Shown here piece by piece: positions 8,086 through 16,630 of a stretch of DNA of 64,000 bases. The translations under genes and the position numbers were made by a program. Each line of letters starts with the position of its first letter. Position 1 is the stretch's first letter. Source of the stretch: an uncultured Oscillospiraceae bacterium (GTDB lineage: Bacteria > Bacillota > Clostridia > Oscillospirales > Oscillospiraceae). The DNA lies in contig CAKTOB010000006.1 of the NCBI GenBank assembly GCA_934589525.1, positions 1-64,000 on the forward strand. The letters are read 5' to 3'. The notes under the pieces were generated by a model. The model was given only the letters and a program-made list of their open reading frames with translations. It did no database searches and was not told the DNA's origin.

Positions 8086-10206
8086 TTACTTGCCTTCCAT
8101 TTCCTTCAGGGCATCCTTGCGGCTGAAGTTGGCGCGGCCCTTTTCGTCGAAGCCCATGAACTTGACCCAGGTCATGTCGCCCAGGTTCAGAACGTCCTCG
8201 ACCTTTTCCACACGGCGGTTTTCCAGCTTGGAGATGTGCACCATGCCGTCGTGGCCCGGGGCGATCTCAACGAAGGCGCCGATGGGCAGGATGCGGACCA
8301 CCTTGCCGTAGTAGAGCTTGCCCACCTCGGGAACGAAGCAGATGTCATCCACCATCTTCTTGGCGGCGTAGGCAGCGGCAGCGTCTACGGCGGAGATGAA
8401 GACGGAGCCGTCGTCATCAATGTCCACCTTGGCACCGGTGTCGGCGCAGATCTTCTGGATGGTCTTTCCGCCGGAGCCGATGACCTCCCGGATCTTATCC
8501 ACGGGGATCTTCAGGCTCAGCATCTTGGGGGCGTACTCGCTGACCTCGGCCCGGGGCTCGGGGATGCAGGGGAGCATGATCTCGTTGAGGATCTCCAGGC
8601 GGGCCTTCCGGCAGCGCTCCAGAGCGTCGGCAATGATCTCCATGGTGAGCCCACGGTTCTTCAGGTCCATCTGAATGGCGGTGATGCCCTCGGTGGTACC
8701 GGCCACCTTAAAGTCCATTTCGCCGTGGAAGTCTTCCACGCCCTGGATGTCGGTGAAGGTTCTCCACTCGCCGGTCTCCTGGTCGGAGATCAGGCCGCAG
8801 GAAATACCGGCAACGGGCCGCTTGATGGGCACGCCGGCATCCATCAGAGCCAGGGTAGAGCCGCAGATGGAGCCCTGAGAGGTGGAGCCGTTGGAGGACA
8901 GGACCTCGGAAACCACCCGGATGGCGTAGGGGAACTCCTCCACGCTGGGGATCACAGGCAGCAGGGCCTTTTCGGCCAATGCGCCGTGGCCGATCTCCCG
9001 GCGGGAGGTGGAACGGGCGGCACGGGCTTCGCCGGTGGAGTAGGCGGGGAAGTTATAGTGATGGATATAACGCTTGGTCTCTTCGGGGTAGATGGTGTCC
9101 AGCTTCTGGGCGGCGGACAGGGTGTTCAGGGTGCAGATGGACAGCACCTGGGTCTGGCCACGGGTGAACAGGCCGCTGCCGTGAACTCTGGGCAGCACAC
9201 CAACCTCGGCATCCAGGGGACGGATCTCGTCCATGCCACGGCCGTCCACGCGCTTGCCCTGGAGCAGCCACTTCTTGACGACCTTCTTCTGCATCTTGTA
9301 CAGGCACACCTCAATATGGGTCTCAAAGTCCTCGTACTTGTCGGCAAACTTCTCGGCAAAGTCCAGCCGGGCGGCGGTCAGCCGCTCTTCCCGGACGTTC
9401 TTGTCGTCGGTGTCCAGAGCGTACTCGATCTGGTTCAGGCCGTAGTTCATCAGATCGTCCAGCAGCTCGTGGTTCACGGCGGCCTTCTCGAAGGTGAACT
9501 TGGGCTTGCCGATCTCGGCCACGATGCCGTTGATGAACTTCACGATCTCCATGTTGGTCTCGTGGGCCAGACGAATGGCCTCCAGAACCACGGACTCAGG
9601 GGCCTCGTTGGCCTCGGTCTCGATCATAACCACCTTCTCGAAGGTGGAGGAAATGCAGACGAAGCAGTCACCGGCGGCCCGCTGCTCGGCGGAGGGGTTC
9701 ACGATATACTCGCCGTTCAGATGGGTCACATTGGTGGTGGCCACGGGTCCGTTCCAGGGCACATCGGAAGAGGCGATGGCAATGGAGGCGCCCAGGGAGG
9801 CCACGATCTCCACGGGGTTGTCGTAGTCGTTGGCCAGCACGGTGCAGGTCACCACGGTGTCGTTGCGAAGCTCCTCGTCAAAGAGGGGACGCATGGGCCG
9901 GTCAATGATCCGGCTGTTGAGGATGCCCCGCTCAGAGGGCTTGCCCTCCCGGCGGTTGAAGGAGCCGGGGATCCGGCCCACGGAGTACATCCGCTCTTCA
10001 AACTCGATGGTCAAGGGGAAGTAGTCAATACCGGCCTTGGGGATGGGGTTGGCGGTGCAGGTGGTGAGGACCACGGTGTCGCCGTAACGGCAGATGCACT
10101 CGGCGTTGGCCAGCTCTGCCACCTTACCGGTCTCTACGGTAAAGGGGCGGCCGCCGATTTCCATTTCGTACACCTTATGATTGGGGAATTGCTTGTGGGT
10201 GATCAT
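8086..10206 (-). CDS. pnp: Polyribonucleotide nucleotidyltransferase
   Basis: Phosphorolytic 3'-5' exoribonuclease of the RNA degradosome, trimer in the cytoplasm. Two RNase PH domains (the second with GRGMDEIRPLDAEVG and RREIGHGALAE), then a KH domain (IREVIGSGGKTIQKI) and a C-terminal S1 domain (GKVVRILPIGAFVEIAPGHDGMVHIS). 706 residues is the usual length. AGGAGG precedes the ATG. It lies downstream of rpsO, the conserved bacterial order, with a terminator and a long leader hairpin between the two. Confidence 0.98.
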   Translation of the reverse strand: MITHKQFPNHKVYEMEIGGRPFTVETGKVAELANAECICRYGDTVVLTTCTANPIPKAGIDYFPLTIEFEERMYSVGRIPGSFNRREGKPSERGILNSRIIDRPMRPLFDEELRNDTVVTCTVLANDYDNPVEIVASLGASIAIASSDVPWNGPVATTNVTHLNGEYIVNPSAEQRAAGDCFVCISSTFEKVVMIETEANEAPESVVLEAIRLAHETNMEIVKFINGIVAEIGKPKFTFEKAAVNHELLDDLMNYGLNQIEYALDTDDKNVREERLTAARLDFAEKFADKYEDFETHIEVCLYKMQKKVVKKWLLQGKRVDGRGMDEIRPLDAEVGVLPRVHGSGLFTRGQTQVLSICTLNTLSAAQKLDTIYPEETKRYIHHYNFPAYSTGEARAARSTSRREIGHGALAEKALLPVIPSVEEFPYAIRVVSEVLSSNGSTSQGSICGSTLALMDAGVPIKRPVAGISCGLISDQETGEWRTFTDIQGVEDFHGEMDFKVAGTTEGITAIQMDLKNRGLTMEIIADALERCRKARLEILNEIMLPCIPEPRAEVSEYAPKMLSLKIPVDKIREVIGSGGKTIQKICADTGAKVDIDDDGSVFISAVDAAAAYAAKKMVDDICFVPEVGKLYYGKVVRILPIGAFVEIAPGHDGMVHISKLENRRVEKVEDVLNLGDMTWVKFMGFDEKGRANFSRKDALKEMEGK

Positions 10207-10236
10207 GGGAATACCTCCTGAAAATTTTTATTTTTT

Positions 10237-10307
10237 CCGGGAGGTTTAGCACTTGAAACTGATCTCTCTTGGAAGACATCACTTTCAAACGCTAAAGGGA
10301 CTCCCGG
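10237..10307 (-). promoter_or_regulatory. Long leader hairpin before pnp
   Basis: CCGGGAG...CTCCCGG encloses TTTAGC...GCTAAA and TTTGAAA...TTTCAA, giving a nearly continuous 70-nt stem-loop immediately upstream of the pnp ribosome site. In E. coli a double-stranded pnp leader is cut by RNase III and then used for autoregulation by PNPase; this hairpin could serve the same purpose, by inference. Confidence 0.65.
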
Positions 10308-10326
10308 GGTTTGGGAATGCGAAAAT

Positions 10327-10349
10327 GGGGCGACGGAAGCCGTCGCCCC
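10327..10349 (-). terminator. rpsO terminator
   Basis: GGGGCGACGG/CCGTCGCCCC stem with a three-base loop just after rpsO, followed by ATTTTC; probably partial read-through into pnp. Confidence 0.75.
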
Positions 10350-10356
10350 AAAAATA

Positions 10357-10623
10357 TTACTTACGGATACCCAGCTTGGCGATCAGAGCACGGTAACGGT
10401 TGATGTCCTTCTTAGCCAGATAGTCCAGCATGTTGCGGCGCTTACCAACCATCATCAGCAGACCACGGCGGGAGTGGTTGTCATGCTTGTGCACACGCAG
10501 GTGATCGGTCAGCTCGTTGATACGGGCGGTCAGAATGGCAACCTGAACCTCGGGGGAGCCGGTGTCGCCTTCGTGAGTCGCGTTCTCCAGGATGACCTGG
10601 GTCTTCTTTTCCTTCTGGATCAT
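10357..10623 (-). CDS. rpsO: 30S ribosomal protein S15
   Basis: Primary binding protein of the 16S rRNA central domain. The 88-residue product has the classic [20 protein letters not shown] and [17 protein letters not shown] segments. The ATG at 10623 is the family start with GGTGG upstream; the in-frame extension to 10743 is leader RNA. It precedes pnp. Confidence 0.98.
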   Translation of the reverse strand: MIQKEKKTQVILENATHEGDTGSPEVQVAILTARINELTDHLRVHKHDNHSRRGLLMMVGKRRNMLDYLAKKDINRYRALIAKLGIRK

Positions 10624-10657
10624 TGTGTTATTTCCACCTTTTTTAAAATTTACCCGT

Positions 10658-10716
10658 TGGGCTAAGTATGGGGCCGGTGAAAACACCCGTTGGGTTTTCT
10701 CCCGCAACTGAGCCCA
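10658..10716 (-). promoter_or_regulatory. rpsO leader, three-way junction (candidate S15 autoregulatory site)
   Basis: On the minus strand TGGGCT (10716-10711) pairs with AGCCCA (10663-10658) and encloses two abutting hairpins: TTGCGGG/CCCAA (10707-10690) and a CGGGTG/CACCGG stem (10689-10674). S15 naturally binds a three-way junction of 16S rRNA, and rpsO leaders in other bacteria mimic it. S15 binding here is an inference from the predicted fold. Confidence 0.55.
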
Positions 10717-10756
10717 GGGCAGCAAATATTCATCTCTGGCCATAGCCAGCGGTGGT

Positions 10757-10785
10757 ATTGTAGCATAAGTTTTCCCAAAAGTAAA
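10757..10785 (-). promoter_or_regulatory. rpsO promoter
   Basis: TTTACT-N17-TACAAT on the minus strand, giving a leader of about 125 nt before rpsO. Confidence 0.65.
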
Positions 10786-10883
10786 GGGTTTCTTTCAGGA
10801 TTTCCGGGATTTTCTCGGCAGAAGCCCCCCGGTGGATCTGGGGAAGGGCGTCCGTGAGATCTCCGGGGGGGCAGGGTGCGCAA

Positions 10884-12260
10884 TTAACCTTCGCAGCCGG
10901 TGATGCGCCGGGCCACATGGACGCCGCTGGCGGAGGCGTGGGACAGGGAGTGGGTAATGCCGCTGCCGTCACCGATGATGTAGAGCCCCGGGTACTTGGT
11001 CTCCAGGTGCTCGTCCACGGTGACTTCCATGTTGTAGAACTTGACCTCCACGCCGTAGAGCAGGGTGTCGTCATTGGCGGTGCCCGGGGCGATCTTATCC
11101 AGGGCGTAGAGCATTTCGATGATGCCGTCCAAGATCCGCTTGGGCAGCACCAGGCTCAGATCGCCGGGGGTGGCGTTGAGGGTGGGGGTGACGAAGCTCT
11201 CCTCCATCCGCTTGGGGGTGGAGCGCTGGCCCCGGATCAGGTCCCCGAAGCGCTGGACGATGACACCGCCGCCCAGCATATTGCTCAGCCGGGCGATGGA
11301 CTCGCCGTAGCCGTTGGAATCCTTAAAGGGCTCGGAGAAGTGCTTGGCAACCAGCAAGGCAAAGTTGGTGTTTTCCGTCTGCTTGGCCGGGTCTTCGTAG
11401 CTGTGGCCGTTGACGGTGATGATGCCGTTGGTGTTTTCGTTGACCACGGCCCCCTTGGGGTTCATGCAGAAGGTCCGGACCTTGTCCTCATATTTCTGAG
11501 TCCGGTAGACGATCTTGCTTTCGTAGAGCTCGTCGGTCAGGTGGGAGAACACCACGGCGGGCAGCTCCACCCGGACGCCGATGTCCACCCGGTTGGACTG
11601 GGTGGGGATGTCCAGGTCCCGGCAGATGGTCTCCATCCACTTGCTGCCGCTGCGGCCTACGGAGACCACGCACTGCTTGCAGTGGTAGGTTTCCTTGTCG
11701 CAGAGGACCTCGTAGCCCTCCTCCGCCACATGAATGGCCCGGACGGGGGTCTCAAAGTGGAAATCCACCTTGTCCTTCAGGTGGTTATACAGGTTTTCCA
11801 GCACCACATAGTTGATGTCCGTGCCCAGATGCCGGACGGAGGCATCCAGCAGGTGCAGGTCGTTCTGAATGCAGATGGTCTTGAATTTGGTACCGGCGGT
11901 GGAGTAGAGCTTGGTGCCCTCCCCGCCGTAGGCCATGTTGATCTCATCTACATACTTCATCAGCTCCAGGGCCCGCTTCTTGCCGATGTATTCGTAGAGG
12001 GTGCCGCCAAAGTCATTGGTAATGTTGTATTTTCCGTCAGAAAAAGCGCCAGCGCCGCCGAAACCGCTCATAATGGAGCAGCTTTTGCAGCCGATACAGC
12101 TTTTGACGGTGGTGCCGTTGATGGGGCAGGAGCGCTTGTTCAGAGGGTGACCGGCCTCAAAAACGCCGATTTTCAGTTGGGGGTCCCGCAGGATCAGCTC
12201 ATAGGCGGAAAAAATACCGCCAGGGCCCGCGCCGATGATCAATACGTCGTAATTCGTCAT
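10884..12260 (-). CDS. FAD-dependent dehydrogenase (COG2509-like)
   Basis: Flavoprotein of 458 residues. N-terminal FAD-binding Rossmann motif IIGAGPGGIFSAYEL, then a Cys-rich segment CPINGT...CIGCKSC that could ligand a metal or act in redox, GFGGAGAFSDGK, and a C-terminal FAD motif YIIGDGSGITHSLSHASASG. The family is annotated as NAD(P)/FAD-dependent oxidoreductase without a firmly assigned substrate. Start supported by AGGAGAG. It appears to be monocistronic, running away from the tRNA genes. Confidence 0.85.
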   Translation of the reverse strand: MTNYDVLIIGAGPGGIFSAYELILRDPQLKIGVFEAGHPLNKRSCPINGTTVKSCIGCKSCSIMSGFGGAGAFSDGKYNITNDFGGTLYEYIGKKRALELMKYVDEINMAYGGEGTKLYSTAGTKFKTICIQNDLHLLDASVRHLGTDINYVVLENLYNHLKDKVDFHFETPVRAIHVAEEGYEVLCDKETYHCKQCVVSVGRSGSKWMETICRDLDIPTQSNRVDIGVRVELPAVVFSHLTDELYESKIVYRTQKYEDKVRTFCMNPKGAVVNENTNGIITVNGHSYEDPAKQTENTNFALLVAKHFSEPFKDSNGYGESIARLSNMLGGGVIVQRFGDLIRGQRSTPKRMEESFVTPTLNATPGDLSLVLPKRILDGIIEMLYALDKIAPGTANDDTLLYGVEVKFYNMEVTVDEHLETKYPGLYIIGDGSGITHSLSHASASGVHVARRITGCEG

Positions 12261-12426
12261 ATTCTCTCCTAATCATATCCTCCGGGTCGCCCCGAGGTCC
12301 GAGTGGTTATTCTGCGTCAGGCCATACAAACCCAACATACACACCTATTATATTCCCCCAAAGCCCCCACGTCAAGAGGCGAAGGGGCCGGTTCCGGGAA
12401 AATACCGATCATTCCGAAAAAAAGGA

Positions 12427-12455
12427 TTGCTTTTTTGAAATTCCTATGCTATAAT
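12427..12455 (+). promoter_or_regulatory. tRNA operon promoter
   Basis: TTGCTT-N17-TATAAT, 23 bases before tRNA-Gln. Confidence 0.8.
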
Positions 12456-12478
12456 GCCCAGTGTGCCCAGTCAAATAT

Positions 12479-12553
12479 TGGGATGTCGCCAAGCGGTAAG
12501 GCACCAGACTTTGACTCTGGCATTCGTCGGTTCAAATCCGGCCATCCCAGCCA
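12479..12553 (+). tRNA. tRNA-Gln(TTG)
   Basis: Cloverleaf with acceptor TGGGATG/CATCCCA, anticodon stem CCAGA/TCTGG with loop CTTTGAC (anticodon TTG), T-loop GTTCAAATC, and encoded CCA. Confidence 0.97.
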
Positions 12554-12557
12554 ACAT

Positions 12558-12633
12558 GATCCGCTAGCTCAGTTGGCAGAGCAACTGCCTTTTAAGCAGT
12601 GGGTCCGGGGTTCGAATCCCCGGCGGGTCACCA
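12558..12633 (+). tRNA. tRNA-Lys(TTT)
   Basis: Acceptor GATCCGC/GCGGGTC (one wobble), anticodon stem ACTGC/GCAGT with loop CTTTTAA (anticodon TTT), T-loop GTTCGAATC and encoded CCA. Four bases after tRNA-Gln, same transcript. Confidence 0.97.
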
Positions 12634-12670
12634 AAAATCGGCAAGCACCATTTGGGGCTTGCCGATTTTT
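12634..12670 (+). terminator. tRNA operon terminator
   Basis: AAAATCGGCAAGC/GCTTGCCGATTTT stem ending in a T run directly after tRNA-Lys. Confidence 0.9.
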
Positions 12671-12820
12671 ACTTGTTCACTATTCACTTTTCACTCTTCA
12701 CTATATATTGGGGCCGATTTTTGGTAAGTAATAAGTAATAGTGAAGAGTGAAAAAGTTTTTTTGGGGCTTGCCGATTTATACTTCTTCACTCTTCACTAT
12801 TCACTCTTCACTAAAAATAT
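12650..12820. repeat. Duplicated terminator arm with (TTCACTN) heptads
   Basis: The sequence TTTGGGGCTTGCCGATTT occurs at about 12650 and again at about 12760. After each copy comes a run of four TTCACTN heptads (about 12675-12702 and 12787-12813), and an inverted pair (AGTGAA units) lies between them at about 12738-12752. The arrangement looks like a segmental duplication that brought in the following gene. Confidence 0.8.
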
Positions 12821-12833
12821 CGGGGGTGTTTTT

Positions 12834-13175
12834 ATGGCAAGTGTGCTAATAGACAAGTCAAAGGCCTTTGCGCTGTCCATTATAAAGGTATGCAATACCG
12901 TAAAGAATACCAAACATGAATCTATTCTGACGAATCAGCTGCTTCGTTCCGGTACAAGCGTGGGTGCCAACATCCGTGAGGCTTTCTACGCCCACGGGCG
13001 GGCGGACTTTATCGCAAAATTGCAGATTGCCCTAAAAGAATGTTCTGAAAGCGAATACTGGATCGAACTGCTGCTCGAAAGCGGATATTATGATGACAAA
13101 GGCATTTTGGAGCAGTGCATTGAAATCAAGAAAATGCTAATTGCATCCTTAAATACTGCCAAGAAGGATCGTTAA
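12834..13175 (+). CDS. Four-helix bundle protein (TIGR02436-like)
   Basis: 113-residue helical protein carrying the family signature LRSGTSVGANIREA and a C-terminal amphipathic region. Members are often encoded inside 23S rRNA intervening sequences, but here the gene is free-standing behind two tRNA genes. Weak ribosome site GGGGGTG. The composition is more A+T-rich than the neighbours, and the gene is framed by heptad repeats and a duplicated tRNA terminator arm, consistent with transfer. Biochemical role unknown. Confidence 0.85.
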   Translation: MASVLIDKSKAFALSIIKVCNTVKNTKHESILTNQLLRSGTSVGANIREAFYAHGRADFIAKLQIALKECSESEYWIELLLESGYYDDKGILEQCIEIKKMLIASLNTAKKDR

Positions 13176-13307
13176 GAACCTAAATGCGGCTCCAAAGCTC
13201 TTGGAGCATTGCGCCGAGATCTATGAAAACAGAATGGATATACGATCAAGCGAGAAAGTCCGGGCAGAAAACTGTTCGGGCATTTCTCATATAGCCCAAA
13301 GTTGCGG

Positions 13308-13337
13308 TTGAACTGTTCACAAGTTTTATGGTATAAT
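13308..13337 (+). promoter_or_regulatory. Promoter of the small membrane protein
   Basis: TTGAAC-N18-TATAAT, about 55 bases before the 52-residue ORF. The stretch 13176-13307 before it holds a GCTCCAAAGCTCTTGGAGC palindrome and no gene. Confidence 0.75.
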
Positions 13338-13390
13338 TTGAATACGAAATTGTGCAAACATATCGGAATTTAACAAAGGAGTACGAATAT

Positions 13391-13549
13391 ATGAGGAAAG
13401 CAGCTATTTCTTCCATTATTGCTATTATCTTGGGATACCTTGGCACTGTATTTGGAGCCGAAATAATGAATTGGCCTCAGCTCGGTCCAATTCTTGCAAT
13501 TGTTGTAATGGGGGCAGTAATCATTACCTCTTTGGAAAAGGACGAATAA
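13391..13549 (+). CDS. Small membrane protein, 52 residues
   Basis: Two hydrophobic helices separated by EIMNWPQLGP, with a basic N-terminus (MRKA) and an acidic end (LEKDE). The ATG follows AAAGGAG by 9 bases and a good promoter lies upstream, so expression is likely. No family is recognised. A+T-rich like the four-helix-bundle gene just before it. Confidence 0.65.
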   Translation: MRKAAISSIIAIILGYLGTVFGAEIMNWPQLGPILAIVVMGAVIITSLEKDE

Positions 13550-13689
13550 TTGCTTGACAATTTCAGTTTGCCGAACGGAACACAAAAACCGAATACCGAA
13601 AATCAGGCCGCCCACTGGTCGCACTATGCGAAAAGTCGGCGGTCTTTTTTATCCCCAAAATCCAAAAAAGGAGGTCAAAGATCTCCCCC

Positions 13690-14025
13690 GGAATGGCATG
13701 TCAGGGGGGTGGTTCCGTTTGTCCTCACGGGTTTTATTCGTTACGTTTCGTGGCGATGAATCATCGCCGCTACATTGCGTGATTCCGTTCATCCACACAG
13801 GTTATATTCGGAACGTGGCGGGCAGGCTAGCCGCCCCTACGGGCGTAATACCATTCAACCACACGGGTTGTATTCGGGATGTGGCGGGCGGCATGGTAGC
13901 CGCCCCTACAGGCGTAACACCATTCAACCACACGGGTTGTATTCGAAACGTGACGGGCGACTATATTAAATCCATCCCGAAGGGATACAACAATTGTCAA
14001 TTGTCCATTGTCAATTGTCAATTGT
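13690..14025. repeat. Intergenic mosaic repeat array 2
   Basis: No gene. Modules in order: GGCGATGAATCATCGCC palindrome, three successive units of a CCATTCAACCACACGGGTTG spacer each followed by a GGCGGGC...GCCGCCC palindrome variant, ATCCCGAAGGGATACAACA, and a TTGACAA heptad array in inverted orientation (13991-14025) facing the glgP terminator. Confidence 0.85.
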
Positions 14026-14052
14026 TTCGCCGTTCTTCCGGGCAGCTTTTGA

Positions 14053-14084
14053 AAACACCCCAGCCTAGATTGGCTGGGGGTGTT
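14053..14084 (-). terminator. glgP terminator
   Basis: AACACCCCAGCC/GGCTGGGGGTGTT stem followed by TTTTC on the minus strand, seven bases after the stop. Confidence 0.85.
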
Positions 14085-14090
14085 TGGGGT

Positions 14091-16424
14091 TTAGAACTTC
14101 ACGGGCTTGATGTGCCAGATCTCGTCGGAATACTGGCGGATGGTGCGGTCGGAGGAGAACTTGGAGCCGGAGGCCACGTTTTCCAGGCACTTGCGGCCGA
14201 AGGCCAGGCGGTCGGCGTAGTCGTGATTGGCCCGGAGCTTGGCATCCATGTAGGAGGCGTAGTCCAGCAGCACGAAGTAGTTGTCGGCCTTGTGCCAGGA
14301 AGCGCCGTCCAGCAGGGCGTGGTACAGTTCCCGCTGGGCATCGTCCGTGGGAACGGTGCCGTCTACCAGGGTGTCAATGGCACGGTGCAGGTGGTAGTCG
14401 GTGTCGTAAATGCCCCGGGCGTAGTAGCTGTCCTTGGCAGCGTTGATCTCCTGGACGGTATGGCCGAAGATATACTCGTTGTCCATACCGGCTTCCTGGG
14501 CGATCTCCACGTTGGCACCGTCCAGGGTGCCCAGGGTCACGGCGCCATTGAGCATCAGCTTCATATTGCCGGTGCCGGAGGCTTCCGTGCCGGCAGGGGA
14601 GATCTGCTCGGAGATGTCCGCGGCGGGGATGATATGCTCGGCGTAGGAGCAGTTGTAGTTCTGAACGAAGACCACCTTCATCTTGTCCGCCACATCGGGA
14701 TCGTTGTTGATCATCCGGGCGATGCGGTTAATATAGCGGATGATGGCCTTGGCCCGGGCATAGCCGGGGGCGGACTTGGCGCCGAAGATATAGGCGGTGG
14801 GGTGGAAATTGGGCAGCTCGCCGTTCTTCAGGCGGAAGTAGATGTCTACAATGGACAAAGCGTTCATCAGCTGCCGCTTGTACTCGTGGAGCCGCTTGAC
14901 CTGGATGTCAAAAATGAAGTCCGGGTTCAGCTGCACGCCCTCGTGCTCGGCGATGACCTTGCACAGCTGCTCTTTCTTCTGGTGCTTGACGATGTTGAAC
15001 TGGCGGACCAGGTCGTCGTCGATCATGGGCTTCAGGTCGGCCAGACGATCCAGATCCTTCAGGAAGTCGCCGCCGATGCGGTATTTGATCAGCTGGCTCA
15101 GCTCCGGGTTGCACAGGCCCAGCCACCGGCGGGGGGTCACGCCGTTGGTCTTGTTCTGGAACCGCTCGGGGAACACCTGATACCAGTCGTGGAACAGGTC
15201 GTCCTTCAAAATCTGGCTGTGGATCTCGGCCACGCCGTTGACATAGCTGCCAACGTAGACGCTGAGGTTTGCCATGTGGGCGGTGTTATCCTTGATGACA
15301 AACAGGCCGGGGTGCTCTCTCTGGAGCTTCTCGTCAATGCGGCGGATGATGTCCACGATCTCGGGCACCACGGAGCCCAGCAGGTCCAGGGGCCACTTTT
15401 CCAGCGCCTCGGACATGACGGTGTGGTTGGTGTAGGAGAAAGTCCGCTGGGCAATGGAGAAGCTCTGCTCAAAGTCCATGCCTTCCAGCATCAGCAGACG
15501 GATGAGCTCGGGGATGGACATGGCGGGGTGGGTGTCGTTGAGCTGCACGGCGTAGTAGTCCGCAAAGCGGCTCAAATCGTTGCCGTGGGCCACCTTGAAG
15601 GTCCGCATCATGTCCTGCAGGGAAGCGGAGGACAGGACGTACTGCTGCTTGATGCGCAGACGCTTGCCTTCCCAGGTGGAGTCATTGGGGTAGAGAACAC
15701 GGGTGATGTCCTCGGCCTTGTTCTTCTGGTCCAGGGCCCGCAGGTAATCCTGGTCGTTGAAAGCGCTGAAATCCAGCTCTTCCTCGGCCTCGCACTGCCA
15801 CAGCCGGAGGGTATTGATGTTGTTGGTGCCGTAGCCGATAATGGGCACGTCATAGGGAACGGCCAGCACGGTATGATCCGGGAACTTGACCTTCACGGTG
15901 TGGTTATACCGGCGGTAAGACCAGGGGTCGCCAAACTTGGACCAGTCGTCGGCGTTTTCCTTCTGGCTGCCCTGCTCGTCAAAGCTCTGCTTGAACAGGC
16001 CAAACTTATACCGCAGACCGTAGCCGGACAGGGGCAGGTCACAGGAAGCGGCAGAATCCAGGAAGCAGGCTGCCAGACGGCCCAGGCCGCCGTTGCCCAG
16101 AGCGGCATCTTCCACTTCTTCCAGAATGGCCAGGTCCACACCCCGGGCGGCGAAGAGCTGCTTCATCTCGTCCAGGATGCCCAGGTTATAGAGGTTGGAA
16201 TACACCAGTCGGCCGATGAGGTATTCGGCGGAAATATAGTAGGCCTTCCGCTGCTGCAGCCGGGCCCGCTTGCTGCTGTTCCAGTTGTCGGAAATGGCCA
16301 TCATCACAGCCTCGCCCAGAGCCTCGTGCAGCTCCTGAGGAGTTGCCTCCCGCAGGGACACGTCATAGGTATATTTCAGCTGCGCTTCGGTCCATTTGAG
16401 GATGTTGTTGCAATCGTAATTCAT
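14091..16424 (-). CDS. glgP: Glycogen/starch/maltodextrin phosphorylase
   Basis: Phosphorolyses alpha-1,4-glucans to glucose 1-phosphate using pyridoxal phosphate (GT35). Visible hallmarks are GNGGLGRLAACFLDS near residue 110, GTNNINTLRLW, a NGVTPRRW segment, and the PLP lysine context EASGTGNMKLMLNGA followed by GTLDGANVEI. About 777 residues. Three consecutive ATGs occur; the third (16424) stands at the best distance from GGAG. It complements the glgC-glgD-glgA cluster 11 kb away. Confidence 0.96.
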   Translation of the reverse strand: MNYDCNNILKWTEAQLKYTYDVSLREATPQELHEALGEAVMMAISDNWNSSKRARLQQRKAYYISAEYLIGRLVYSNLYNLGILDEMKQLFAARGVDLAILEEVEDAALGNGGLGRLAACFLDSAASCDLPLSGYGLRYKFGLFKQSFDEQGSQKENADDWSKFGDPWSYRRYNHTVKVKFPDHTVLAVPYDVPIIGYGTNNINTLRLWQCEAEEELDFSAFNDQDYLRALDQKNKAEDITRVLYPNDSTWEGKRLRIKQQYVLSSASLQDMMRTFKVAHGNDLSRFADYYAVQLNDTHPAMSIPELIRLLMLEGMDFEQSFSIAQRTFSYTNHTVMSEALEKWPLDLLGSVVPEIVDIIRRIDEKLQREHPGLFVIKDNTAHMANLSVYVGSYVNGVAEIHSQILKDDLFHDWYQVFPERFQNKTNGVTPRRWLGLCNPELSQLIKYRIGGDFLKDLDRLADLKPMIDDDLVRQFNIVKHQKKEQLCKVIAEHEGVQLNPDFIFDIQVKRLHEYKRQLMNALSIVDIYFRLKNGELPNFHPTAYIFGAKSAPGYARAKAIIRYINRIARMINNDPDVADKMKVVFVQNYNCSYAEHIIPAADISEQISPAGTEASGTGNMKLMLNGAVTLGTLDGANVEIAQEAGMDNEYIFGHTVQEINAAKDSYYARGIYDTDYHLHRAIDTLVDGTVPTDDAQRELYHALLDGASWHKADNYFVLLDYASYMDAKLRANHDYADRLAFGRKCLENVASGSKFSSDRTIRQYSDEIWHIKPVKF

Positions 16425-16543
16425 CATCATGCTCCAATCTTCAAGGGGGCTTGCACCCGCCTTTGTATTCGTGGGACAGAAAAAACCTCCCGCCCACGGC
16501 CGTGGATAAAAGAACCGTACCGATCTTTCTAAGTCCAGTTTAT

Positions 16544-16572
16544 AGAGTAATCATTTTCTCCCCGGTTGTCAA
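16544..16572 (-). promoter_or_regulatory. Putative glgP promoter
   Basis: TTGACA-N17-TACTCT on the minus strand, giving a leader of roughly 110 nt. Confidence 0.55.
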
Positions 16573-16630
16573 GCAAATTCTGGAAAGGGAAGGGGTTTCC
16601 AGTGATTTTTGTTACATATTCACAGTCTTC

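Noticed and set aside
8236..10221. 661-codon plus-strand ORF
   Set aside because: Perfectly antisense to pnp, a G+C-rich shadow frame.
12650..12820. CRISPR array
   Set aside because: The TTCACTN heptads are contiguous and lack unique spacers and cas genes.
13554..16532. 992-codon plus-strand ORF
   Set aside because: Antisense to glgP plus repeat DNA.
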